Assembly (NCBI GenBank): GCA_934659475.1
Contig: CAKUHX010000025.1
Span: 1 to 13,907, forward strand
Direction: 5' to 3'
DNA from: an uncultured Oscillospiraceae bacterium
GTDB taxonomy: Bacteria > Bacillota > Clostridia > Oscillospirales > Oscillospiraceae
DNA length: 13,907 nucleotides
Of the stretch, positions 1-7,008 are shown piece by piece. The position numbers were made by a program, and so were the translations under genes. Below the pieces are notes generated by a model. The model was not told the DNA's origin, did not search any database, and saw only the letters and a list, made by a program, of their open reading frames with translations. The stretch's first letter is position 1, and each line of letters starts with the position of its first letter.

Positions 1-608
1 GGCTGACCATGGATCAGGCGGTGAAGCACTGCACCCAGGGCATCGGCATCTGGCAGTGGGCCTCCAACGACCAGGGGGTCGAGCCCGATGTGGTCATGGC
101 CTGCTGCGGCGACACGCCCACACTGGAGACCCTGGCTGCCGTGACCATCCTGCACCACTATCTGCCAGAGCTGAAGATCCGGGTGGTGAACGTGGTGGAT
201 CTGATGAAGCTACAGCCCCATACGGAGCACCCCCACGGCCTGACCGACGAGGATTACGACGCCCTGTTCACCCGGGACAAGCCCATCATCTTCGCCTTCC
301 ACGGCTACCCCACCCTGGTGCATGAGCTGACCTACCGACGGAACAATAAGAAACTCCACGTCCGGGGCTATAAGGACGAGGGCACTATCACCACGCCCTT
401 CGACATGCGGGTGCAGAACAATCTGGACCGGTATGACCTGGTCATCGACACGGTAAAGCGCCTGCCCCAGCTGGGCAATACTGCCTCTTACCTGATCCAG
501 GAGATGAAGGATAAGCTGGTGGAACACCACCAGTATATCACCACCCAGGGGATGGATATGCCTGAGATCCGGGACTGGACCTGGAACGATGGCCGGGGCA
601 TTTACTGA
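1..608 (+). CDS. xfp: Phosphoketolase (xylulose-5-phosphate/fructose-6-phosphate), C-terminal part, 5' end outside the window
   Basis: The open frame runs in from the left edge (codons in phase with base 3) and ends at TGA 606-608, so only about 200 C-terminal residues of a protein usually near 790 residues are visible. The ATG at 9 is internal. The segment matches the phosphoketolase C-terminal domain: a Gly-Asp-Thr-Pro-Thr stretch followed by a Leu-Glu-Thr-Leu-Ala helix, the [12 protein letters not shown] strand, the FAFHGYP core motif, and the [17 protein letters not shown] segment near the end. Family knowledge: this thiamine-diphosphate enzyme cleaves xylulose-5-P or fructose-6-P with phosphate to give acetyl-phosphate plus a sugar phosphate in the cytoplasm. 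The ThDP-binding and catalytic N-terminal domains are not in view. A kinase gene follows 39 bases downstream and is probably cotranscribed. Confidence 0.95.
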   Translation, partial: LTMDQAVKHCTQGIGIWQWASNDQGVEPDVVMACCGDTPTLETLAAVTILHHYLPELKIRVVNVVDLMKLQPHTEHPHGLTDEDYDALFTRDKPIIFAFHGYPTLVHELTYRRNNKKLHVRGYKDEGTITTPFDMRVQNNLDRYDLVIDTVKRLPQLGNTASYLIQEMKDKLVEHHQYITTQGMDMPEIRDWTWNDGRGIY

Positions 609-647
609 TCCCGCCGCCCGCTACTTCATCTAAAAGGAGAACTACCC

Positions 648-1259
648 ATGGAGCATCCCTCCCGGTCCGCCGACCGGCAGCAGCTGGTGCAGGTCATTCG
701 CGGCCTGCAGGCCAGTTATACTCAGGTGCGTGTGGCCATCGACGGCCCCTGCGCCTCCGGCAAGTCCACCCTGGCCCAGTGGCTGGGGCGGCAGCTCAGC
801 TGCCCCGTGCTGCGTATGGATGACTTTTTCCTCACCCCCGACCTGCGCACCCCCCAGCGCCTTGCAAAGCCCGGGGAAAATGTGGACCATGAGCGCTTCT
901 TCGCCCAGGTCCTCCATCCCCTGTGTCAGGGCCGCCCCGCCCGGTTCCGCCCCTGGGACTGCCACGCCGGGGACTTTGCCCCGGAGCAGACCGTGGCCCC
1001 CTGCCCCCTGTTCATCACCGAGGGGGTCTATTCCCTCCGCCCTGACCTGCGTGACTTCTACCAGCTGAAAATTTGGGTGCAGGCCGACTGGCCCACCCGG
1101 CGGCAGCGTCTGCTGGACCGGGGCGGCGAGGGCTGTCTGGCCCGGTTCGAAGAACTTTGGATCCCTCTGGAGGACGCCTACTTCGCCGCCTTCCATGTGG
1201 AGGAGTGCTGCGACTATGTCATCTCTGGCACATCCTGCGGAGAGACGCCAAAGCCATAG
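648..1259 (+). CDS. Uridine kinase-like P-loop kinase
   Basis: This 203-residue cytoplasmic protein has a Walker A motif GPCASGKST at residues 33-41 after a short beta strand (VRVAID). It also has the RMDDFF motif (57-61) typical of uridine kinase and phosphoribulokinase-like enzymes for substrate binding, and a Walker-B-like FITEGVYS strand at 122-129. An Arg-rich lid-like region follows (RRQRLLDRGG, 151-160). The start ATG is supported by AAGGAGA at 634-640. Family knowledge: uridine kinases transfer a phosphate from ATP or GTP to uridine or cytidine, but many short relatives in Clostridia have no tested substrate, so nucleoside specificity is not certain. Its position just after the phosphoketolase gene suggests one transcript, ended by the hairpin at 1266-1304. 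Confidence 0.8.
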   Translation: MEHPSRSADRQQLVQVIRGLQASYTQVRVAIDGPCASGKSTLAQWLGRQLSCPVLRMDDFFLTPDLRTPQRLAKPGENVDHERFFAQVLHPLCQGRPARFRPWDCHAGDFAPEQTVAPCPLFITEGVYSLRPDLRDFYQLKIWVQADWPTRRQRLLDRGGEGCLARFEELWIPLEDAYFAAFHVEECCDYVISGTSCGETPKP

Positions 1260-1265
1260 GAACAC

Positions 1266-1304
1266 ACGCCCGGGAGCGGCACGAGCCGTTCCCGGGCGTT
1301 CTCA
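1266..1304 (+). terminator. Strong hairpin terminator after the kinase gene
   Basis: A 15-bp stem (1266-1280 pairing with 1285-1299, one G-U pair) encloses the 4-base loop ACGA. It begins 6 bases after the kinase stop codon. The downstream tail is TTCTC, so the U-tract is weak, but stem strength and placement support termination of the phosphoketolase/kinase transcript. Confidence 0.75.
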
Positions 1305-1368
1305 TCAGAGCTCTGCTTCTCTCTGCCCGTCCCGCGGGGAATGGACATATGGGATCCGTCCTGTGCGC

Positions 1369-1405
1369 AAAGCCCCTGGTAAAGCCAGCAGAACGGGCTT
1401 TTCAG
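1369..1405 (+). other. Possible second imperfect hairpin
   Basis: AAAGCCC at 1369-1375 pairs with GGGCTTT at 1395-1401, with an inner CTGG/CCAG pairing and a bulge. It is followed by TTCAG. It lies between the kinase terminator and the small membrane ORF and could be a back-up terminator or a leader structure. The pairing is imperfect, so support is weak. Confidence 0.25.
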
Positions 1406-1452
1406 AACCTTGGCCGCCGAAGGGGCATAGTCTGTTCCGGGGTGTTTTTCAG

Positions 1453-1620
1453 ATGGAAAAGACGGTGTGGCTGGCGGCGGCAGGGGCCTTTGTGCTGGCC
1501 CTTCTCTTCTGGCGGGCATACAGCGGGACGGATCTGGGCCTGCTGGCGGCCTTTTTTACCATCGTAGGCGACCTGCTTGCCCTTTTGGCTCTCGCAAAAG
1601 GGAGCGATGCTGAAGCGTGA
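1453..1620 (+). CDS. Possible small membrane protein (55 aa), unrecognised
   Basis: I do not recognise this short ORF. It encodes a Met-Glu-Lys-Thr N-terminus followed by two hydrophobic stretches (about residues 6-19 and 28-47) separated by RAYSGTDLG, then a short polar tail. This fits a two-helix membrane protein or hairpin. The in-frame extension back to 1195 overlaps the kinase gene and is unlikely, so the ATG at 1453 was chosen. No convincing Shine-Dalgarno precedes it (GGGG at about 1439-1442 is the nearest purine run) and no clear promoter was seen. The hydrophobic composition is the main support; it may be spurious. Confidence 0.4.
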   Translation: MEKTVWLAAAGAFVLALLFWRAYSGTDLGLLAAFFTIVGDLLALLALAKGSDAEA

Positions 1621-1622
1621 CC

Positions 1623-1652
1623 TTACATATTTCCGCCGGCACCGCAGATAAT
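1623..1652 (+). promoter_or_regulatory. Putative sigma-A-type promoter for the TTG-start SLH gene
   Basis: TTACAT at 1623-1628 and GATAAT at 1647-1652 are separated by 18 bases, giving 4/6 and 5/6 matches to the sigma-A consensus. It lies 33 bases before the start codon, in a locally A/T-richer stretch. Confidence 0.5.
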
Positions 1653-1670
1653 AGGGATACACTCTGAATA

Positions 1671-1676
1671 AGGAGG
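1671..1676 (+). promoter_or_regulatory. Ribosome binding site AGGAGG that decides a TTG start
   Basis: A full AGGAGG sits 8 bases upstream of TTG 1685-1687. No ATG or GTG in this frame has comparable spacing, and translating from TTG gives a complete signal peptide (Lys-His...Arg-Arg-Gly then a Leu-rich core). Confidence 0.8.
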
Positions 1677-1684
1677 TCATCCCT

Positions 1685-3001
1685 TTGAAACACCCTCACA
1701 CCGCCCGCAGAGGACTCACGCTGCTGCTGGCACTCATGCTCCTTGGAGCCATGGCCTTGCCCTCCTCCGCCTTTTTCTGGAACCGAAGATCCGACGTTCC
1801 CAGCGTCATGGACTTTTCCAAAAACGGCCTGCTGGGAGAGGTCATCGCCTTCACCGCCGAGGACTTCGCCCTTTCCGGCGGCGGAAACGAGACTTTGGCC
1901 GCTATCACCCTGAGCGGCCTGCCGGATGCCGACTGCGGCCAGCTGACCGTGGGAGGACAGCCCGTCTCCCCCGGAACGGTGGTGCAGTCCTCTGCCCTGT
2001 CCGGCCTGCGTTTCCGTATCGACCCCTCCCCCGCAAAGGCCAAGACCCAGTTCACCTTCACTCCCGTATTCTCCTCCGGGCTGGAGGGGGGACAGACCCA
2101 GGTGACCCTCTATCTGCTGGACCAGCAGAACCACCCGCCCATCGCCCGGAACATGGAACTGTCCACCTATCGCAACGTAGCCGTCACCGGCTACTTCGAC
2201 GCGGTGGACGCCGAAGGGGATGTGCTCACCTTCCAGCTGACCTCCACTCCCGCCCGCGGGGCGGTGACTCTGGCGGAGGACGGCTCCAGCCAGTTCGTCT
2301 ATACCCCCTATGAGAACAAGACCGGCCGGGACGCCTTCACCTATGTGGTGTGTGACACGGCGGGGAACACCTCCCCCGAGGCCACCGTCACCGTGCGCAT
2401 CAGCAAGCCGGACACTAAGGTGACTTACGCCGATCTGGAGGGCAGCGCCGCCCACAAGGCGGCCATCCGTCTGGCCGAGGCCGGGCTGTATGTGGGCCGG
2501 CAGGTGGGCGGCCAGTACCTGTTTGAGGAGGACGCCCCGGTCACTCGGGGGGAGTTCATCACCATGGCAGTATCCGCCGCCGGGGCGGAGCCCCTGACCC
2601 AGGTATCCATGACCGGCTTTTATGACGACGGGGACATCCCCACCTGGGCCAAGGGGGCGGTATCCGCCGCCCTGATGGCCGGCGCCGTTCAGGGCAGCCG
2701 GGATGAGATGGGCGCCCCCGTGTTCTGTCCGGAGCAGCCCGTCACCCTTGGGGAGGCCACGGTGATGCTCGACCGCCTGCTGGCGGTATCCGACGTGCCC
2801 GCCCAGGTGTTCGCCCCGGAGGGCGGCGTGGCCCACTGGGCAGGACAGGCCGCCGCCAACCTGGCCGCCGTGGGCGTGATGCGCACAGAGAGCACCGCCC
2901 CCGCCGCCCTGTCCCAGGCCATGACCCGGGGCGAAGCCGCCCAGCTGCTGGACGGTGCCCTGGACCTGATGGCCGCACGACAGGAAAAGGGACTATTTTG
3001 A
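1685..3001 (+). CDS. Secreted SLH-domain protein with cadherin-like/Ig-like domain
   Basis: This 438-residue protein begins at TTG. Residues 1-29 form a signal peptide: basic start, Leu-rich core, then ALPSSA before the likely cleavage site. Residues about 40-145 look like a beta-rich Ig-type domain. Residues 150-240 fit a bacterial cadherin-like/tandem Ig repeat (NHPPIARNMELSTYRN, VDAEGDVLTFQL, FVYTPYENKTGRDAFTYVV). Three SLH repeats follow at about 245-300, 309-368 and 372-430, with TRGEF, TLGEA and TRGEA motifs. Family knowledge: SLH repeats bind secondary cell-wall polymers non-covalently, so the protein should sit on the outside of the wall. C-terminal SLH anchors are a common layout. 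The gene has its own promoter and terminator and so appears monocistronic. Ligand or function of the N-terminal half is unknown. Confidence 0.85.
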   Translation: MKHPHTARRGLTLLLALMLLGAMALPSSAFFWNRRSDVPSVMDFSKNGLLGEVIAFTAEDFALSGGGNETLAAITLSGLPDADCGQLTVGGQPVSPGTVVQSSALSGLRFRIDPSPAKAKTQFTFTPVFSSGLEGGQTQVTLYLLDQQNHPPIARNMELSTYRNVAVTGYFDAVDAEGDVLTFQLTSTPARGAVTLAEDGSSQFVYTPYENKTGRDAFTYVVCDTAGNTSPEATVTVRISKPDTKVTYADLEGSAAHKAAIRLAEAGLYVGRQVGGQYLFEEDAPVTRGEFITMAVSAAGAEPLTQVSMTGFYDDGDIPTWAKGAVSAALMAGAVQGSRDEMGAPVFCPEQPVTLGEATVMLDRLLAVSDVPAQVFAPEGGVAHWAGQAAANLAAVGVMRTESTAPAALSQAMTRGEAAQLLDGALDLMAARQEKGLF

Positions 3002-3002
3002 A

Positions 3003-3046
3003 AAATGGCCCCTGCCGCAAAAGCGGCAGGGGCCATTTCTGTTTTC
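3003..3046. terminator. Bidirectional terminator between convergent genes
   Basis: A perfect 16-bp stem (3003-3018 with 3023-3038) encloses loop AAAA. On the plus strand it is followed by CTGTTTTCTC. On the minus strand the stem is followed by T residues and overlaps the end region of the SLH gene. It begins 1 base after the SLH stop and ends just before the radical SAM stop, so it can terminate both transcripts. Confidence 0.9.
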
Positions 3047-3048
3047 TC

Positions 3049-3927
3049 TCAGATCCCCCGGTCCAGAGGCTTGCGCAGGCGGATCTTCCCCTCCAGCGCC
3101 TGGTCGATGGCGCTGAGGAACTTCTCCCGGTCCTCCGGCAGGCCGCCCTTCAGGGGCAGGTAGTTGGAGGCGTGGTTGCTGGTGAAATGCAGGGGGTCCA
3201 CGTCCAGATGCTCGATCAGCAGGCGGCACTCCTCCAGGATCTGCTGAGGCTCGGCCATGACGAACCGGCCGGCCAGCACATCGTCCCCCAGAGGGGTGCC
3301 CTTGGCGGCGCCCAGGGTCATGGCGGACAGGTGCCGGGGCTTCATTTTGTTGATGATGTCCGCCGTTTTCAGGATGTGCTCCTCCCAATCCCCGTTCTTG
3401 CCCGTCAGGCCCAGGATCACAGTGACCCACAGGTCGATCCCAGCGGCCACCAGAGCCTGCCCGGCCTTCAGCATGGTGGCGGCGTCACAGCCCTTGTTGA
3501 TCTGCTTCAGCATCCTGTCGCTGCCGCTCTCCACCCCCAGGTAGGCCCGGGACAGCCCGGCCTCGTGGAGCATTTTCAGCTCCTCCGGCGTTTTCAGCAG
3601 GGTGCTGCGGGGGCCGGCGTACAGGGTGACCTTCTCCAGCTTGGGAAAGGTGGCATACAGCTTGTGCAGAATGGCCATCAGGTCATCGGTCTTCATGATG
3701 ATGGCGTCCCCGTCCATCAGGAACACCCGGCTGACATAGGTCCCGTAGTAGTCCCGGGCCATGTCGATGTCCTCCAGGATCTCCTTCAGGGGCCGGATGC
3801 GGAACTTCTTGGTCTTGTACATCTGGCAGAAGGTGCACTTATTGTGGGAGCAGCCGATGGTGCACTGGAGCAGGTAGCTCTTCCACTCCCCCGGCGGCCG
3901 GTACAGCAGGTCGCTGTCATATCTCAT
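3049..3927 (-). CDS. Radical SAM protein (COG1032-like), substrate unknown
   Basis: This 292-residue cytoplasmic iron-sulfur protein has cysteines 22, 26, 31 and 34 in CTIGCSHNKCTFC. The last three are spaced CX4CX2C rather than the textbook CX3CX2C, although CX3C is also formed by Cys22-Cys26. The next residues are QMYK, where an aromatic or Tyr following the cluster cysteines is usual. FLMDGDAI (69-76) fits the SAM amino-group-binding GGE-type loop, and YLGVESGSD (129-137) fits the ribose/carboxylate-binding strand of the partial TIM barrel. Similar proteins beginning RYxxxxYRPPxE are, as I recall, widespread in Clostridia without an assigned reaction. It is the last gene of a five-gene minus-strand operon, 28 bases after the DUF951 gene, with AGGAGG just upstream of its ATG. 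Confidence 0.85.
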   Translation of the reverse strand: MRYDSDLLYRPPGEWKSYLLQCTIGCSHNKCTFCQMYKTKKFRIRPLKEILEDIDMARDYYGTYVSRVFLMDGDAIIMKTDDLMAILHKLYATFPKLEKVTLYAGPRSTLLKTPEELKMLHEAGLSRAYLGVESGSDRMLKQINKGCDAATMLKAGQALVAAGIDLWVTVILGLTGKNGDWEEHILKTADIINKMKPRHLSAMTLGAAKGTPLGDDVLAGRFVMAEPQQILEECRLLIEHLDVDPLHFTSNHASNYLPLKGGLPEDREKFLSAIDQALEGKIRLRKPLDRGI

Positions 3928-3955
3928 TCTGTTCTCCTCCTTTGGTCCGCGGCTC

Positions 3956-4153
3956 TTACACGTCCACGGTCTGTCCGTCCCGGAACACCTTCCGGATATT
4001 CTTTTCCGCCTTTGCCCGGGGCAGCATCACCTCGTGGCCGCAGCCCATGCACCGCAGCTTGAAGTCCATGCCCACCCGCAGCACGGCCCATTCCTGGCTT
4101 CCGCAGGGGTGGGCCTTCTTCATTTTTAAGGTGTCGCCTACGTGAATGTCCAT
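3956..4153 (-). CDS. DUF951 family small protein
   Basis: This complete 65-residue protein matches DUF951 in length and motifs: VGDTLKMKKAHPCGS near the N-terminus, then WAVLRVGMDFKLRCMGCGHEVMLPR. The CMGC pair (residues 35-38) and the upstream PCG suggest a small metal- or nucleic-acid-binding fold, but only two cysteines form a clear CxxC. A good AGGAGG lies just before the ATG. Family knowledge: DUF951 is a conserved protein of Firmicutes of unknown function, often next to replication or segregation genes. Here it sits between rarA (40 bases upstream) and the radical SAM gene, in the same direction. Confidence 0.9.
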   Translation of the reverse strand: MDIHVGDTLKMKKAHPCGSQEWAVLRVGMDFKLRCMGCGHEVMLPRAKAEKNIRKVFRDGQTVDV

Positions 4154-4193
4154 ATGAGCCTCCTGTTAAAGTATGTCCGGCTTTCGGGCATCT

Positions 4194-5456
4194 CTACTTT
4201 TTGATCTCGTCCCAATAGCGCTTGGCGGCCTGCTCCTGCTTGTTGTCGCCGTAGTGATAGTAGCAGGTGTCCTTCAGTTCGTTGGGCAGATACTGCTGCC
4301 TCACCCAGTGGTTTGGGTAGCTGTGGGGGTAGCGGTAGCCCTGGTCCCGCTCCAGTCCGGCGGAGTCGGCGTGGACGTTCTGGAGCTCCCGGGGGATGTC
4401 CCCCGCCTTGCCCGCCCGCACGTCCGCCCGGGCGGCGGCGATCCCCTCGTACACCGAATTGGATTTCGGCGCCGTGGCCAGCAGGATCACCGCCTGAGCC
4501 AGAGGCAGCTGCGCCTCCGGCAGGCCCAGCTGAAGGGCGTTGTCCACCAGCGCCTTCACCATCATGGCCGCCTGGGGATAGGCCATGCCCACATCCTCAC
4601 TGGCGGAGCACAGGATCCGCCGGATGGGGGTGATCAGATCCCCCGCCTCTAAAAAGCGGGCCAGGTAGTGGAGGGCAGCATCCGGATCCGATCCCCGCAG
4701 GGACTTCATCAGGGCGGAGGCGATGTCGTAGTGGGCATCCCCCTCCCGGTCGTACCGCATGGCGGAGCGCTGGGCCACGGTCTGGGCGTCCTCCATGGTC
4801 ACCAGTATCTTCCCCTGCTGCCGCTTGGCAGAACTGAGCAGCACCTCGATGGCGTTCATGGCCTTGCGGATGTCTCCCCCGCAGGCCCAGGCCAGGTGCT
4901 CCTTCACCCCGTCCTCGCACTCCACCTTCGCGCCCAAGCGCCCCTCCATGATAGAGATGCCCCGCTCCACCGCGGGCAGGGCGTCCTCCGCCGTGATCTG
5001 CTTGAACTCGAACACCGTAGACCGGGACAGCACCGCCCCGAACACGGCAAAGAAGGGGTTCTCCGTGGTGGAGGCGATCAGGGTGATGCGTCCGTCCTCC
5101 ATAAACTCCAGCAGGGACTGCTGCTGCTTCTTGTTGAAGTACTGGATCTCATCCAGATAGAGCAGCACCCCCTCCGGGGCCAGCAGGGTGCCGATCTCCC
5201 CCATGATCTCCTTGATGTCGGCAATGGACGCCGTGGTGGCGTTCAGCCGGTGCAGGGGGCGGTTGGTGCGCTGGGCGATGATATTGGCCACCGTAGTCTT
5301 TCCCGTGCCCGAGGGGCCGTAGAAGATCAGATTGGGCACGTTCCCGCTCTCGATCACCCGGCGCAGCAGGCCGTTCCTGCCCAGTATATGCTTTTGTCCC
5401 ACCACTTCATCCAGACTGGTGGGGCGGATCTCATCCGCCAGGGGGCGATATGCCAT
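4194..5456 (-). CDS. rarA: Replication-associated recombination protein A (RarA/MgsA-like AAA+ ATPase)
   Basis: This 420-residue cytoplasmic ATPase is of typical family length. It opens with PLADEIRPTSLDEVVGQKH, the RarA/clamp-loader-like signature. It carries Walker A GPSGTGKT (47-54), Walker B LLYLDE (98-103) followed by IQYFNKKQQ, sensor 1 IASTTENP (127-134) and a sensor-2 region GGDIRKAMN (193-201). The C-terminal half contains the conserved SEDVGMAYPQA (286-296), the YPHSYPNHWVRQQYLP segment (376-391) and a C-terminal FWD-like RYWDE. Family knowledge: RarA acts at stalled replication forks with SSB and is related to clamp-loader subunits. The residues after Walker B (IQYF) differ from the E. 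coli form (VHRF). It follows the YczE-type gene by 16 bases. Confidence 0.95.
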   Translation of the reverse strand: MAYRPLADEIRPTSLDEVVGQKHILGRNGLLRRVIESGNVPNLIFYGPSGTGKTTVANIIAQRTNRPLHRLNATTASIADIKEIMGEIGTLLAPEGVLLYLDEIQYFNKKQQQSLLEFMEDGRITLIASTTENPFFAVFGAVLSRSTVFEFKQITAEDALPAVERGISIMEGRLGAKVECEDGVKEHLAWACGGDIRKAMNAIEVLLSSAKRQQGKILVTMEDAQTVAQRSAMRYDREGDAHYDIASALMKSLRGSDPDAALHYLARFLEAGDLITPIRRILCSASEDVGMAYPQAAMMVKALVDNALQLGLPEAQLPLAQAVILLATAPKSNSVYEGIAAARADVRAGKAGDIPRELQNVHADSAGLERDQGYRYPHSYPNHWVRQQYLPNELKDTCYYHYGDNKQEQAAKRYWDEIKK

Positions 5457-5472
5457 AAAAGGACTTCCCCTT

Positions 5473-6138
5473 TCAGTATTCCACGCCGGCCGCGCGGCAC
5501 ATGCGTTCCTTCATCAGGCCGTTCACCACAGCCAGTACCCGGCCCACCACCACCATGGACAGCACCGTACCGATCCCGATGCCGATCACCCGGCGGATGG
5601 TGAGCATGCACATGGAGACAGCCAGCAGGAAGCAGGTCCCGTCAGTCAGGTTCTTGCACAGGCCCAGCTCCCACCCCGTGCGGTCGGACAGGGCCTGGAC
5701 GATGCCGTCCCCCGGGTTGGGGATCAGGCGCATATTCACAGACAGAGACACGCCCACGGCCGTCAGCACATGGGCCATGGCCAGCACCGCCAGCTTGCTC
5801 CACAGGGGGCTGGCCGCGGCGTTATAGGTGATGACGGCGCCGAAGACGTTCAGCACCCGGCTGAACAGCAGGCTGACGGGCAGCTGCAGCAGGTCGAACC
5901 ACCGGCTCTTTCTTCCCCGCAGCAGAAGCTGTCCGGTGATGTATACGCAGTACATGAGAAAGGCCGCGTCGCCGAAGTTCATGGAAAAGATCTCGGATAT
6001 GCCGTAGGGCACAGCCAACATGGGGGACACGCCCAGCCCCGCCTTGGTGTTCAGGGTCAGTCCCAGGGCCAGGATCACCATGCCGGCGGCGTAGATCGCC
6101 CAGCGCATGGTGGTCTGCCGTCTTGTCCTTGTCTCCAT
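5473..6138 (-). CDS. YczE/YyaS/YitT family integral membrane protein
   Basis: This 221-residue, strongly hydrophobic protein has about six predicted helices (near 12-32, 52-73, 85-105, 113-137, 163-180, 184-205). Family motifs are LNTKAGLGVSPM (29-40) after the first helix and RLIPNPGDGIVQAL (137-150) in the middle, both characteristic of the COG2364/YczE group. Substrate and role are not established; members are often annotated only as membrane proteins. The start chosen has a GAGGGAGG Shine-Dalgarno. Met11 (MRWAIY) is a possible alternative but has no comparable site. It lies 17 bases after nth and 16 bases before rarA, so it is cotranscribed with repair genes with no obvious functional link. 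Confidence 0.85.
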   Translation of the reverse strand: METRTRRQTTMRWAIYAAGMVILALGLTLNTKAGLGVSPMLAVPYGISEIFSMNFGDAAFLMYCVYITGQLLLRGRKSRWFDLLQLPVSLLFSRVLNVFGAVITYNAAASPLWSKLAVLAMAHVLTAVGVSLSVNMRLIPNPGDGIVQALSDRTGWELGLCKNLTDGTCFLLAVSMCMLTIRRVIGIGIGTVLSMVVVGRVLAVVNGLMKERMCRAAGVEY

Positions 6139-6155
6139 CCCGCTTTCCTCCCTCG

Positions 6156-6812
6156 TTACTCGGCGGCCGCTTCTCCGTTTTTCATAAAGTATTCACACCA
6201 GGGGCGCAGCACGCACCGCTGGCACTGGGGCCGGCGGGCGATACACACCGCCCGGCCGTGGAGCACCAGCCGGTGGCAGAAGTCGTTGGACTCCTCCGGC
6301 GGCAGGATGGCCCGCAGCTGCTGCTCCACCTTGGCGGGATCCTTGGTACCGTCAGTCAGGCCCAGCAGGCCGCTGATGCGGATGCAGTGGGTGTCCGCCA
6401 CCACCACACCGGGGGTGTGGTAGATGTCCCCCAGGATCAGATTGGCCGTTTTCCGGCCTACGCCGGGCAGCTTCAGCAGATCTTCCATGGTGTCCGGCAC
6501 CTTGCCGCCGTGGTCCCGCAGGAGCATCTGAGAGGCCAGCACGATGTCCCGGGCCTTGGCCCGGAAAAAGCCCGTGGAGTGGATGTACTGCTCCACCTCC
6601 GCCACGTCGGCCCCGGCCAGGGCCTCCAGTGTGGGGAACCGGGCGAAGAGGGCGGGTGTCACCTGATTCACCCGCTCGTCGGTGCACTGGGCGGCCAGGC
6701 GGACGGAGAACAGCAGCTCGTAGTCCTTGCCGTAGTCCAGAGAGCACACGCCCTCCGGGTACAGCTTTTTCAGCGCGTCTACGATGGCGCGCACATCGGC
6801 AGGGGATCGCAT
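6156..6812 (-). CDS. nth: Endonuclease III (DNA glycosylase/AP lyase)
   Basis: This complete 218-residue protein is the size of E. coli Nth. The helix-hairpin-helix LPGVGRKTANLIL (115-127) includes catalytic Lys121. Asp140 in VVADTHCIRIS is the second catalytic residue. The C-terminal iron-sulfur cluster loop is intact as Cys190-X6-Cys197-X2-Cys200-X5-Cys206. The damage-recognition segment reads VRLAAQCTDERVN. Family knowledge: the enzyme removes oxidised pyrimidines from DNA and cuts the abasic site by beta-elimination. It is the first gene of the minus-strand operon, with AAGGAG before ATG 6812-6810 and an extended -10 promoter just upstream. Confidence 0.97.
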   Translation of the reverse strand: MRSPADVRAIVDALKKLYPEGVCSLDYGKDYELLFSVRLAAQCTDERVNQVTPALFARFPTLEALAGADVAEVEQYIHSTGFFRAKARDIVLASQMLLRDHGGKVPDTMEDLLKLPGVGRKTANLILGDIYHTPGVVVADTHCIRISGLLGLTDGTKDPAKVEQQLRAILPPEESNDFCHRLVLHGRAVCIARRPQCQRCVLRPWCEYFMKNGEAAAE

Positions 6813-6847
6813 ATGATCGGCTCCTTCCTGAATGGGTCATTTCTTAT

Positions 6848-6876
6848 ATCTTACCACATTCTCCCCCCTGTTTCGA
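6848..6876 (-). promoter_or_regulatory. Extended -10 promoter of the nth operon
   Basis: On the minus strand TCGAAA (6876-6871) is followed after 17 bases by TAAGAT (6853-6848), preceded by TGG, making a TGn extended -10 element. It lies about 35 bases upstream of the nth start codon and is the only good candidate in the region. Confidence 0.6.
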
Positions 6877-6971
6877 CCCCCAATTTTCGCAAACTTTTTT
6901 CGCTTTTCCTGAAACTTTTTCCAGCGTCCAGCGTCTGTCCCTATAAGGCAGCCGGGGCGGCCGGACAAACC

Positions 6972-7008
6972 TTAAACACTTCTTAAGGATTTGTAACCGT
7001 CCTGTCAT
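6972..7008 (+). promoter_or_regulatory. Candidate response-regulator binding repeats
   Basis: TTAAAC (6972-6977) and TTAAGG (6983-6988) are 11 bases apart. TGTAAC (6992-6997) and TGTCAT (7003-7008) are also 11 bases apart. This is the helical-pitch spacing used by OmpR/PhoB-type response regulators, and the array ends at the -35 element, as expected for an activator. No regulator gene is in the window, so assignment is inference. Confidence 0.4.

Noticed and set aside
1195..1452. Upstream extension of the small membrane ORF
   Set aside because: It would overlap the kinase gene and its terminator, and the added residues are polar with no family resemblance.
1556..2836. A 426-codon minus-strand frame across the first SLH gene
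   Set aside because: Low-complexity Gly/His/Gln-rich product antisense to a gene with a signal peptide and SLH repeats; no start signals.
2998..4062. Plus-strand frame opposite the radical SAM gene
   Set aside because: It starts inside the shared terminator and lacks any domain; the opposite strand encodes a recognisable radical SAM enzyme.
4160..4190. Small hairpin between rarA and the DUF951 gene
   Set aside because: The stem is only about 6 bp with a wobble pair and lacks a U-tract in the direction of transcription.
4668..6423. Plus-strand frames opposite rarA, the YczE-type gene and nth
   Set aside because: They are Gln/His/Gly-rich mirror frames of well-identified minus-strand genes.
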